From: Kitasatospora sp. GAS204B
Lineage (GTDB): Bacteria; Actinomycetota; Actinomycetes; Streptomycetales; Streptomycetaceae
Reading direction: 5' to 3'
DNA length: 64,000 nucleotides
Assembly (NCBI RefSeq): GCF_029892155.1
Contig: NZ_JARZAG010000023.1
Span: 62,001-126,000 of the forward strand
The notes below the pieces were generated by a model. The model searched no databases. It saw only the letters and a program-made list of their open reading frames with translations, and was not told where the DNA came from. Made by a program: the position numbers and the translations under genes. Shown one piece after another: positions 48,679 to 56,979 of the stretch (position 1 is its first letter; every line of letters starts with the position of its first letter).

Positions 48679-48867
48679 TCAGCGGCGGCGTCGGGTCGGC
48701 TCCGACGGCTCGTCGGGCTCCGGCTCGCCCGGGGCGGGCCCGGTGGGGTCGGGACCCGGCACCGGGGGCCTGGGCGCGGGCGGCCCCGGCACGGGCGGCA
48801 GCGGCTCCGGCGGGATCGGCGAATGCGGGGGAGCGGCGTCCGGATCGGCAGGGAACGGGATGCTCAT
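48679..48867 (-). CDS. Small proline-rich protein
   Basis: 62 residues from the ATG at 48867 (GGTGAGG just upstream; another ATG three codons earlier). The composition is dominated by Pro, Gly and acidic residues, ending in TRRRR. No domain. A disordered secreted or cell-wall-associated role cannot be shown. It might be a real short gene because start signal and codon use are acceptable, but a chance frame cannot be excluded. Confidence 0.4.
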   Translation of the reverse strand: MSIPFPADPDAAPPHSPIPPEPLPPVPGPPAPRPPVPGPDPTGPAPGEPEPDEPSEPTRRRR

Positions 48868-48973
48868 GATCCTCACCTCGCCCCCCGCCTACCCGGCCGG
48901 CGGCCGCTCAACCGCGCCACAGGGCCCCCGTGGATTCGCCGTCGCACGGGGGCCCGGAGCCGGGCGGGCCGGA

Positions 48974-50935
48974 TCAGCTCAGGTGGAACGAGGTGTCGTC
49001 GATCAGGAACGCGGTCTGCGCGCTCCCGGTCACGTGCGAGGTGAACTTCACGATCACCGTCGAACCGAACTCCGAAGCCACGTACGGCGTCAGGTCGATC
49101 GAGACCGGCACGTAGCCGTTGGTCGCGTCCAGGTTCGACCAGTTCTTCAGCACCGCGATCTGCTTGCCCGAGTACTGGTCGTCCAGCTCCAGGCTCAGCG
49201 TGTCCTGAGCCTGCGCCGAGGTGTTCGTCGAGTCCACGTGCAGCCAGAACGAGAGGCTCGCCCGGGTGTAGCCCGGGGTGGTCTCCACGCCCTGGGAGAG
49301 CGAGTCGTCGGTGGCGGCACTGTGGCCGAGCCAGGCGTAGCCCTGGCCCGAGCGCGGCTGGTGGGCGGTGGACTGGGTGATGATGCCGGGCGCGGACTGG
49401 GTCCACCAGCCGGGGTAGTTGCCCTTGACATCGGTGGGCACCTCGAAGCCGGGGTCGACGATCTGCTCGATGCCCAGGCAGCCGTACTCACCGGTGGTGA
49501 AGAAGCCGTACCAGAAGCGGGTGCTCGCCTGGTTGCCCGCGTCGTCCCGGACCGTCACCGTCACGTCGTGGTAGCCGCGGTCGTCGGTGCGGCCGCGGAT
49601 CACACCGGTGCGCGGGTCGATGCGCAGACCGTGCGGCAGGCCGTCGGCGCGGTAGCGCAGCTTGCCCGACGCGGTGTCGGCGGCGATCACCGGCAGCTCC
49701 ACCTGCTTGCCCGGTGGCGCGGTGCGGTCGCACATGGTGCTCACCACCAGTGGCTGATTCGCCTCCACCGGGTGCGAGCCCGAGCAGGTGTGCTGGTCGT
49801 TGGACCAGGTGGTCTGCACGGCGAAGGCGCCGGTGGACAGCTGCAGGTTGAACAGCCCGCCGGGGGTGCCTTCGGTGATCCAGGCGCACTTGTCGCCGTT
49901 CTCCTGCCCTGCCGGGTCGATCCAACCGCCCATCGCGTTCTGGTCGGTGAGGGTCTCGGCGTACTCGTGGCCGCCGAGGATCGACCAGCCGTCCAGCCGC
50001 CCGCGCGGTCCGGGGTTGATCCAGTTGGTGCCGCAGTACTTGTAGTCGGTCAGGTACGGCATCAGCGTGTAGGCCAGCGTGCCGTACGAGGAGCGCTCGA
50101 AGGTGTGCCAGGCGCACCAGCTGTTCAGCTCGTGCCAGCTGTCCGGGTCCGAGCCCTTGGCGGTGGTCACCACGTACTGCACGTTGCGGTTCTGTGCCTC
50201 GCTGGTGTTGCCGAAGTGCTTGGCCGCCGCGGCCGCCTCGGCGGCGATCTGCGGCTCGGTGGCCCGGTCGGGCGCGGCGGCGGAGTTGTCCACCCAGACG
50301 CCCGCGAGCGTGCCGCCGGCCTGCGGATAGCCGACGTGCGAGGCGTTCGCCGGGCAACTGCCGCTGCCGCTCGCCACGTTCTCGCAGTACTGGGTCAGCA
50401 CCCCGCTCCACGCGTCGCCGTTGCTGCCCAGGCCCTTGAAGAAGTCCTGCTGGTACGGTGCGGCGCTGTCCGGGTCGTTGGAGAGCGTGGTGTCGCCGCT
50501 GGCGTCCGTGCCGGCCGTGCCCCACTGGGATCCCCAGTAGATCACGTAGACCTTGGGCGGCCCCGAGGTCACGCCCACCGAGTCCTGGCCGCCGCGGTAG
50601 GCCAGGTTCGGCTGGCCGTTGTTGACCGGGACGATGGTGTGGCCGGGCGCCGGGTCGGCGTTCGGGCGCGGGTCGCCGGTGCTGGGGCCGGTGGCGGCGC
50701 CGGTGGGCGCGCTGGCGGCGGCGTGCGGGTGGCCCGGCTGGATCTGCACCCAACTGCCATGGGTCTGCACCCAGCCTGCCGAGGCCGGATGCGGGTCGGC
50801 GGCCTGCTGGGTGCTGTCGGCCTGTGCTGCGGTGGCGGCGGTTCCCAGAGCTCCGGTGAGGGCCAGCCCGAGGGCGAGCAGCGCGGAGCCGAAGAGCCTC
50901 CGCCCGCGTGGCGCGCCCGTGGGGAGTGCGGTCAC
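48974..50935 (-). CDS. Secreted HEYAE-motif protein, long modular form
   Basis: 653 residues from GTG 50935 with GAAGGG upstream. Signal peptide: RRLFGSALLALGLALTGALG then TAATAAQA. Domain 1 (about 100-410) is homologous to the protein at 22434: VYVIYWGSQW, AAAAKHFGNTS, CAWHTF, and SILGGHEYAETLTDQNAMGGW...ENGDKCAW. Then comes a putative Ig/cadherin-like beta domain (about 420-500: KLRYRADGLPHGLRIDPRTG, VTVTVRDDAGN). A jelly-roll-like C-terminal domain follows (about 515-653: IVDPGFEVPTD, SLSFWLHVDS, VIVKFTSHVTG). Probably an extracellular enzyme attached to a polymer. Function unknown. Confidence 0.82.
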   Translation of the reverse strand: MTALPTGAPRGRRLFGSALLALGLALTGALGTAATAAQADSTQQAADPHPASAGWVQTHGSWVQIQPGHPHAAASAPTGAATGPSTGDPRPNADPAPGHTIVPVNNGQPNLAYRGGQDSVGVTSGPPKVYVIYWGSQWGTAGTDASGDTTLSNDPDSAAPYQQDFFKGLGSNGDAWSGVLTQYCENVASGSGSCPANASHVGYPQAGGTLAGVWVDNSAAAPDRATEPQIAAEAAAAAKHFGNTSEAQNRNVQYVVTTAKGSDPDSWHELNSWCAWHTFERSSYGTLAYTLMPYLTDYKYCGTNWINPGPRGRLDGWSILGGHEYAETLTDQNAMGGWIDPAGQENGDKCAWITEGTPGGLFNLQLSTGAFAVQTTWSNDQHTCSGSHPVEANQPLVVSTMCDRTAPPGKQVELPVIAADTASGKLRYRADGLPHGLRIDPRTGVIRGRTDDRGYHDVTVTVRDDAGNQASTRFWYGFFTTGEYGCLGIEQIVDPGFEVPTDVKGNYPGWWTQSAPGIITQSTAHQPRSGQGYAWLGHSAATDDSLSQGVETTPGYTRASLSFWLHVDSTNTSAQAQDTLSLELDDQYSGKQIAVLKNWSNLDATNGYVPVSIDLTPYVASEFGSTVIVKFTSHVTGSAQTAFLIDDTSFHLS

Positions 50936-51189
50936 AAGAATTCCCTTCTCGGTGTGCGGTGAAGGCGGCGGCCCCCACCGGTCCGGTCGGCGGACGCTGT
51001 ACCATTGCACATGTCACACGGTTTTAATCCCAGGGCTGCTGATAAAGCTTCAGTAAAGTCCTTCGGAGCCGCCGGACCTGAGCACACGTCAGCTGTGGCG
51101 CGACCGGCTGCCGAACCTGCGGGACCTGGGCTGAGCCGCGCCGACCCGATCGGGCAGGATGGCGGTGGCGGGTCGAGACGGAAGGTCGG

Positions 51190-51867
51190 GTGGGGGCGTT
51201 GCGCAGGTACGGGCGTGCGGTGGTCGGCGTGGTCGCGGTGCTGGCCTTCGGGATCGTGGTGCACGGCGTGCACGGCGGCGGCCAGGGCACCGCCGGGGCG
51301 GCCCACCCGAGCGCCGCCACCACCGCGCCGCCCGGCGCCGCGAGCCCCGGCGGGTCGCCCGCAGCGTCCCCGTCCGCCGACGCCTACGCTCCTGCCCGCT
51401 TCGCCGCCCAGGTCCGCAGCCGGGCCGGCCAGGCCGGGATCGACCCCCAGCTGCTGATGGCGATCCTCTACAACGAGTCCTACAAGCCGCACGACCCGGC
51501 CGTCGAGCGGGCCTGGCAGCAGCTCAAACCGGACGCGGCGTTCGGCATCGCCAACATGCACAAGGCCGCCTTCGACGACACCAAGGTCGGCCGTGACTTC
51601 GCCGGGCGCCGCTGGGAGGAACTGCCCGACGACCCTGACCTGGCGATCGAGGCGGCCGCCTGGTTCCTGCACGACCTGGCCGCCCAGCTGCCCGCGCACC
51701 CGGCCGCCGCCCTCGACAAGGACGAGCTGCTGGCCCTCGGCTACAACGCCGGAGCCGGCAACATGCTCGCCATCGCCCGCGGCACCTCGCCCGGCCCGGC
51801 CGCCCGCTCCTACCTGGACGAGCTGCACGCCAACTGGGCCAAGGCGGCCACCGCGCTCGCCCAGTAG
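51190..51867 (+). CDS. Lytic transglycosylase-like exported protein
   Basis: 225 residues from a GTG. One N-terminal hydrophobic helix (about 9-26), a Pro/Ala/Ser linker, then a goose-lysozyme/SLT-like domain: IDPQLLMAILYNESYKPHD with the candidate catalytic glutamate, AFGIANMH, LALGYNAGAGNML (the GYNAG motif) and RSYLDELHANW. It should cleave peptidoglycan outside the membrane. Confidence 0.85.
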   Translation: MGALRRYGRAVVGVVAVLAFGIVVHGVHGGGQGTAGAAHPSAATTAPPGAASPGGSPAASPSADAYAPARFAAQVRSRAGQAGIDPQLLMAILYNESYKPHDPAVERAWQQLKPDAAFGIANMHKAAFDDTKVGRDFAGRRWEELPDDPDLAIEAAAWFLHDLAAQLPAHPAAALDKDELLALGYNAGAGNMLAIARGTSPGPAARSYLDELHANWAKAATALAQ

Positions 51868-51996
51868 GCCCCCTGGCCCTGACGCACCATCAAGAGAGTG
51901 ACACTGCCTCCCGTTCGGCGCAGTCCGGCTGGTGGTGGCCATCTCCGGCTTCACAGACTCGAAGCCGGGGGTGACCGGACCACTGGAGGCATCCTC

Positions 51997-53097
51997 ATGA
52001 GAATCGTTCTGCGCCGGGCGGCCATCGCCACCACCATCCTCGGCCTCGCCGTCGGGGCGAGTGCCTGCAGCAGCGCCAAGAGCTCCGGCAGCAGCGCGGG
52101 TGCCAGCAGCTCGACGTCCGCCATCAAGATCGGCCTGCTGCTGCCGGAGACCAAGACCACCCGGTACGAGCAGTTCGACAAGCCGCTGATCGAGGCCCAG
52201 ATCATGGCGCTGGACCCGAACGCGACCATCGACTACTACAACGCCAACCAGGACGCCACCACCCAGCAGACCCAGGTGGACACCGCTCTCACCAAGGGTG
52301 ACCAGGTGCTGATCCTGGACGCGGTGGACGCCAAGGCGATCCAGTCCTCGGTCCAGAAGGCGCACAGCGCGGGCGTGAAGGTGGTCGCCTACGACCGGCT
52401 GGCCCAGGGGCCGGTGGACGCCTACGTCTCCTTCGACAACAACAAGGTCGGCCAGCTCCAGGGCCAGGCCCTGGTCACGGCGGTGGGCAGCAAGGCGAAC
52501 AGCGGCCAGATCGTCATGATCAACGGCTCGCCCACCGACCCGAACGCCGGCGAGTTCAAGGCCGGGGCGCACAGCGTGATCGACGGCAAGCTGAAGATCG
52601 GCAAGGAGTACGACACCCCGAACTGGGACCCGAACAACGCCAACCAGGAGGCCGCCGCCGCGATCACCGCGCTGGGCGGGCAGAACGTGGTCGGCGTCTA
52701 CTCGGCCAACGACGGCATGGCCGCCGGCATCGCCACCGCGCTGCAGGCCGCCAACCTGAGCGTGCCGCTGACCGGCCAGGACGCCCAGCTGGACGCGGTG
52801 CAGCGGATCCTGGCGGGTACCCAGACGATGTCGATCTACAAGCCCTACAAGCCGGAGGCCGACACCGCCGGCACCATGGCGGTCGACCTCGCCCAGGGCA
52901 AGGCGCTGTCCAGCTCGGTGGCCCCGACCACCGCGACCAGCGGCAGCGGCACCAGCGTGAAGTCCGACCTGATCACCCCGGTCGTGCTGAACAAGGACAA
53001 CATCAAGACCACCGTGGTGGCCGACGGCCTGTACACCGTCCCGCAGATCTGCACGCCGCAGTACGCCGCCGACTGCACGGCGGCCGGCCTCAGCTGA
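51997..53097 (+). CDS. Sugar ABC transporter substrate-binding lipoprotein (XylF/RbsB type)
   Basis: 366 residues from ATG 51997 with GGAGG upstream. Lipoprotein signal: RRAAIATTILGLAVGASACSS, lipidated Cys near 24. The periplasmic-binding fold follows (IKIGLLLPETKTTRYEQFDKP, VLILDAVDAKAIQSSVQKAHSAGVKVVAYDRL, NGSPTDPNAGEFKAGAHSVI, VYSANDGMAAGIATAL). The RYEQFDKP and ANDGMA segments resemble xylose-binding XylF. It heads a three-gene operon. Confidence 0.92.
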   Translation: MRIVLRRAAIATTILGLAVGASACSSAKSSGSSAGASSSTSAIKIGLLLPETKTTRYEQFDKPLIEAQIMALDPNATIDYYNANQDATTQQTQVDTALTKGDQVLILDAVDAKAIQSSVQKAHSAGVKVVAYDRLAQGPVDAYVSFDNNKVGQLQGQALVTAVGSKANSGQIVMINGSPTDPNAGEFKAGAHSVIDGKLKIGKEYDTPNWDPNNANQEAAAAITALGGQNVVGVYSANDGMAAGIATALQAANLSVPLTGQDAQLDAVQRILAGTQTMSIYKPYKPEADTAGTMAVDLAQGKALSSSVAPTTATSGSGTSVKSDLITPVVLNKDNIKTTVVADGLYTVPQICTPQYAADCTAAGLS

Positions 53098-53148
53098 CCG
53101 CTCCCAGGCGAGCGCACTCTGCCGGGCTATCAGAAGGGAGCGGGTCCC

Positions 53149-53928
53149 ATGGCCGGTCAACCGGTGCTGGCCCTGCGCGGGGTCTCCAAGCGGTTCGGAG
53201 CGGTGCAGGCACTGACCCACATCGAGCTCGAGGTGCGGGCCGGTGAGGTGCTCGCCCTGGTGGGCGACAACGGCGCCGGCAAGTCGACCCTGGTCAAGGC
53301 GGTCGCCGGGGTCAACCAGCCGGACGAGGGCGTGATCGAGTGGGAGGGGCGGCCGGTGACGATCCACCGGCCGCAGGACGCCCAGCAGCTGGGCATCGCC
53401 ACCGTCTACCAGGACCTCGCGCTCTGCGACAACCTGGACGTGGTCGCCAACCTCTTCCTGGGCCGCGAGATCAGGCGCTTCGGCGTGCTGGACGAGGTCG
53501 CGATGGAGCAGCGCTCCCGGACCCTGCTGGACACCCTGTCGATCCGGATCCCCAGCGTGCGGATCCCGATCGCCTCGCTCTCCGGCGGTCAGCGCCAGGT
53601 GGTGGCGATCGCCCGCTCGCTGATCGGCTCGCCGAAGGTGGTCATCCTCGACGAGCCGACCGCCGCGCTCGGCGTCGAGCAGACCGCGCAGGTGCTGGAC
53701 CTGGTCGAGCGACTCAGCGGGCAGGGCCTCGGGGTGATCCTGATCAGCCACAACATGGCCGACGTGATGGCCGTGGCGGACCGGATCGCGGTGCTCCGGC
53801 TGGGCCGCAACAACGGGATCTTCGACCGGCGCGGGACCTCCCAGGAAGAGATCATCTCAGCCATCACCGGCGCCACGGACAATGCCGTGACCCGCCGTCA
53901 GGCCCGTGGTACGGAGGGCGACCAGTGA
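53149..53928 (+). CDS. Sugar ABC transporter ATPase, single-domain
   Basis: 259 residues. Walker A GDNGAGKST, Q-loop VYQDLALCDNLDVVANLFLG, signature LSGGQRQVVAIARSL, Walker B VVILDEPTAALGV, H-loop LISHNMADVM. RbsA/XylG-type sugar ATPases usually have two ATPase halves; this one has a single domain, so it would work as a homodimer, as in many actinobacterial members. It lies between the binding protein and permease genes. Confidence 0.93.
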   Translation: MAGQPVLALRGVSKRFGAVQALTHIELEVRAGEVLALVGDNGAGKSTLVKAVAGVNQPDEGVIEWEGRPVTIHRPQDAQQLGIATVYQDLALCDNLDVVANLFLGREIRRFGVLDEVAMEQRSRTLLDTLSIRIPSVRIPIASLSGGQRQVVAIARSLIGSPKVVILDEPTAALGVEQTAQVLDLVERLSGQGLGVILISHNMADVMAVADRIAVLRLGRNNGIFDRRGTSQEEIISAITGATDNAVTRRQARGTEGDQ

Positions 53929-55283
53929 CCGACGATCCCAACACCCCGGGTGACGAGGGGCGGTTCACCGAGGGACGGCACGAGGAGGGGCGGCGCAAGC
54001 TGCCGGAGGAGTCCTTCCCGACCGGCGGCGTCAATGCGCCCGTCCCGGTGGCCTCCGAGGCCACCCCGGCGGTGGACCCGCGGCTGATCGTCCGCCAGGA
54101 GGGCGTGAAGGGCTACCTCGGCGAGTTCCGCCGCCGGCTGAGCAGCGGTGAGCTGGGCTCGCTGCCGGTGGTCCTGGCGCTGGTAGTGATCTGGGCCGTG
54201 TTCGGCAGCCTGAACAGCACCTTCCTGTCCGCGCAGAACCTCTCCAACCTCTCGCAGCAGATCGTCGGCACCGGGATGATCGCGATCGGCGTGGTCTTCG
54301 TGCTGCTGCTCGGCGAGATCGACCTGTCGATCGGCTCGGTCAGCGGGCTCTGCGCCGCGATCTACGCGGTGCTGGAGGTCACCCACGGTGTCAACCAGTG
54401 GGTCGCGCTGCTGTGCGCGCTGGTCAGCGGGGCGGCTGTCGGCTTCATCCAGGGCACCTTCTTCGCCCGGGTCGGGGTGCCCGCCTTCGTCGTCACGCTG
54501 GCCGGAAACCTGGGCTGGAACGGTCTGATGCTGCAGATCCTGGGCACCAGCGGGACGGTGAACCTCAGCGGCACGGACATCGTCTCCCGGCTCTACAGCA
54601 CGATCTACAGCCAGCAGGCCGCCGCCTACGGGGCGGCCACCGCGGGCGTGCTGCTCTTCCTGGGCGCCTCGCTGCTGGACGCCACCCGGCGCCGGTCGGC
54701 CGGCATCCCGTCCCGGCCGGTCGCCGAGATCGCACTGCGCACCGTCGCCCTCGCGGTGGTCGCCTACCTCGCCGCCTACACCCTCAACCAGTACAAGGGC
54801 CTGCCGCTGGCGCTGCTGATCTTCCTGATCTTCATCGTGGTGCTGGACTTCGTGCTGCGCCGGACCACCTACGGGCGCCAGGTCTTCGCGCTCGGCGGCA
54901 ACATCGAGGGGGCCCGGCGGGCCGGTATCAACGTGCCCAGGATCCGGATCACCGTCTTCATGATCTGCTCCACCATGGCGGCGGTCGGCGGCCTCTTCCT
55001 GGCCGCGCAGATCCAGTCCGCGAGCCAGACCTCCGGTGGCGGCAACCTGCTGATGAACGCGATCGCGGCCGCGGTCATCGGCGGCACCAGCCTCTTCGGC
55101 GGGCGCGGCAAGACCTGGTCGGCGCTGCTCGGCGCGCTGGTGATCGGCTCGATCCAGTCGGGCATGAACATCCAGGGGCTGAGCAACGCGATCCAGTTCA
55201 TGATCACCGGTCTGGTGCTGCTCGCCGCCGTGGTCATCGACTCGCTGGCCCGGCGCACCCAGAAGGCGGCGGGGCGGGCCTGA
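53925..55283 (+). CDS. Sugar ABC transporter permease (XylH/RbsC type)
   Basis: 452 residues from a GTG overlapping the ATPase stop (GTGA). A long cytoplasmic N-terminus (about 85 residues) precedes about ten to eleven helices. Family motifs are GMIAIGVVFVLLLGEIDLSIGSVSGL, GVPAFVVTLAGNLGWNGL, the coupling loop TTYGRQVFALGGNIEGARRAGIN, and IAAAVIGGTSLFGGRG. It matches xylose-type permeases. A strong terminator follows at 55306. Confidence 0.93.
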   Translation: MTDDPNTPGDEGRFTEGRHEEGRRKLPEESFPTGGVNAPVPVASEATPAVDPRLIVRQEGVKGYLGEFRRRLSSGELGSLPVVLALVVIWAVFGSLNSTFLSAQNLSNLSQQIVGTGMIAIGVVFVLLLGEIDLSIGSVSGLCAAIYAVLEVTHGVNQWVALLCALVSGAAVGFIQGTFFARVGVPAFVVTLAGNLGWNGLMLQILGTSGTVNLSGTDIVSRLYSTIYSQQAAAYGAATAGVLLFLGASLLDATRRRSAGIPSRPVAEIALRTVALAVVAYLAAYTLNQYKGLPLALLIFLIFIVVLDFVLRRTTYGRQVFALGGNIEGARRAGINVPRIRITVFMICSTMAAVGGLFLAAQIQSASQTSGGGNLLMNAIAAAVIGGTSLFGGRGKTWSALLGALVIGSIQSGMNIQGLSNAIQFMITGLVLLAAVVIDSLARRTQKAAGRA

Positions 55284-55305
55284 CCCGACGATCGGCACGA
55301 TCGGC

Positions 55306-55342
55306 CCGTGCGGCCCAGGTCCCTCAGACCTGGGCCGCACGG
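55306..55342. terminator. Bidirectional terminator, partly coding
   Basis: 16-bp perfect arms (55306-55321 and 55327-55342) with a 5-base loop between the convergent sugar permease and DHA2 exporter genes. The loop holds the exporter's stop codon and the right arm encodes its last residues. Confidence 0.85.
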
Positions 55343-56769
55343 CTGCGGCGGGGCAGCGTGGTGGCGAGGGCGAGGACCGCGAAGGCCAGCAGGGTGAGCG
55401 CGGCGAGTCGGGCCCCGGTGCCGCCGCCGCCCAGGTGCAGGGCCAGCGTGACGGCGGCGACCCCGATCGCGGTGCCCAGGCCCCGGGTCATGTTGACCAT
55501 GCCACCGCCGGTGCCCGCCGAGGTGGTCGGGATCGCCCGCATCACCAGGGTGTTGTTGGCCGGGACGAAGACCCCGAGCGCCAGGCCCAGCAGTGCCAGC
55601 GACAGCGGTAGCAGGGCGGCGGTCGGCGGCAGCACCGTCAGCAGGGTCAGCGCGACCACGCAGCCGGCCGCGCCCACCCGGCTGCGCAGCTGGTCGCTCC
55701 AGGCACCGGGCAGCAGCCGGTCGGCGGTGGTGGCCGCGAGCGCGAAGCCGAGCGGCAGGGCGGTGAGCACCAGGCCGGTGGTCAGCGCGCCGCCACCGCG
55801 CCGGGCCAGCTCCACCGGGACCAGCACCAGCGGGCCGAACAGCACCAGGTAGCCGCAGAGGCCGGCCAGCAGGCCCGGCCCGAGCCGGCCGGTGCGCAGC
55901 AGCGCGAGGTCGACCAGCGGATTGGCGCACCGGCGCTGGCGCCGCAGGAAGGCCCAGCCGGCGGCGACGGCCACGGCGGCCGGCAGCAGCGCGGTCCAGG
56001 CCGGCGGGCCGAGCCCGGAGGCGACCGAGAGCGCGAGCAGCGCGGCGGTGGTCGAGCCGCCGAGCAGCAGCACGCCGGGCCCGTCGATCCGCGAGCCGGT
56101 GGCGCACTGCCGGGTGCGCGGCAGCAGGTAGTGGCCCGCCACCAGGGCGATGATGCCGATCGGGACGTTGACCCCGAAGACCCAGCGCCACCCCAGGGTG
56201 CTCACCAGCGCACCGCCCACGGTCGGCCCGAGCGCGAGCCCGATCGCCTGCCCGGCCGCCTGGATCCCGAGCGCGGAGCGCATCCGGCCCGGTGGGGCGC
56301 TGGTGGTGACCAGCGCCACGCTGTTGGCCTGCATCATGGCCGCGCCGACCGCCTGGACCACCCGGAAGGCGACCAGTGCGGCCAGCCCGGGGGCCAGTCC
56401 GCAGGCGGCGGAGGCGGCGGTGAAGACCGCGAAGCCGTACAGGTACATGAGCTTGCGGCCGCGCACGTCGGATATCCGGCCGACCGGGACCAGGAAGGCC
56501 ACCAGGGTCAGCAGGTAGCTGAGCGACACCCACTCGACCCCGGCCGGCGTGCTGTGGAACTCGGTGCGCAGCGGCTGGTAGGTGAGCGTGACGATGCTGG
56601 CGTCCAGCTGGCCCATGAACGCGCCGAAGCAGACCGTTCCGACGGCGAGCCGCCACGCCCAGCGGTGCTCCCGGACGGCGTCGGGGCGGGCCCGCTCGGT
56701 GGTGAGCAGCGTGCGCAGCCGCAGGCCGGGTGCCGGGTGCGGCGGGGCCGGGCGCTCGCGTACGGGCAT
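55324..56769 (-). CDS. DHA2-family MFS drug exporter (EmrB/QacA type)
   Basis: 481 residues, about 14 transmembrane helices. Motif C-type start FMGQLDASIVTLTYQPLRTEF, motif A VGRISDVRGRKLMYLYGF, and GIQAAGQAIGLALGPTVGGAL typical of antiporters that extrude drugs or metabolites. The substrate is unknown. No regulator adjoins it; a small open frame of 41 codons lies upstream on the other strand. Confidence 0.9.
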   Translation of the reverse strand: MPVRERPAPPHPAPGLRLRTLLTTERARPDAVREHRWAWRLAVGTVCFGAFMGQLDASIVTLTYQPLRTEFHSTPAGVEWVSLSYLLTLVAFLVPVGRISDVRGRKLMYLYGFAVFTAASAACGLAPGLAALVAFRVVQAVGAAMMQANSVALVTTSAPPGRMRSALGIQAAGQAIGLALGPTVGGALVSTLGWRWVFGVNVPIGIIALVAGHYLLPRTRQCATGSRIDGPGVLLLGGSTTAALLALSVASGLGPPAWTALLPAAVAVAAGWAFLRRQRRCANPLVDLALLRTGRLGPGLLAGLCGYLVLFGPLVLVPVELARRGGGALTTGLVLTALPLGFALAATTADRLLPGAWSDQLRSRVGAAGCVVALTLLTVLPPTAALLPLSLALLGLALGVFVPANNTLVMRAIPTTSAGTGGGMVNMTRGLGTAIGVAAVTLALHLGGGGTGARLAALTLLAFAVLALATTLPRRSRAAQV

Positions 56770-56853
56770 GGGTGGACCGTTCTGTCGCTGACCGGATCTA
56801 TCGGCTTCAGATTACATCGCTGGCAGACATATTCGATAGGGGAGATGTTCGCG

Positions 56854-56979
56854 ATGGTGGTGCTCGGCGAAAACGCGTTCGACGGCGGGCCTCGGGTCCA
56901 CCGCGGCCAGCCGGCCGACCAGGCGCTGGTCGACCGGCTGGTGGTGTCCGGGAGAGAGGCGGTCAGCGTGACTGGGTGA
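56854..56979 (+). CDS. Possible 41-residue protein
   Basis: ATG 56854 with GGGGAG at an ideal nine-base distance; a second ATG at 56845 is in frame but too close to it. Contents: MVVLGENAFDGGPRVHRGQP, then a helical DQALVDRLVVSGREAVSV. The region before it is AT-rich for this genome (TTCAGATTACATC, GACATATTCGATAGG) and could be a promoter. The end overlaps the DyP gene's end by 17 bases. It may be a real short protein or a remnant. No family recognised. Confidence 0.35.
   Translation: MVVLGENAFDGGPRVHRGQPADQALVDRLVVSGREAVSVTG

Noticed and set aside
46293..53097. LacI regulator as controller of the sugar ABC operon at 51997
   Set aside because: They are 4.7 kb apart with unrelated genes between, and I see no matching 14-bp box before the transporter operon.
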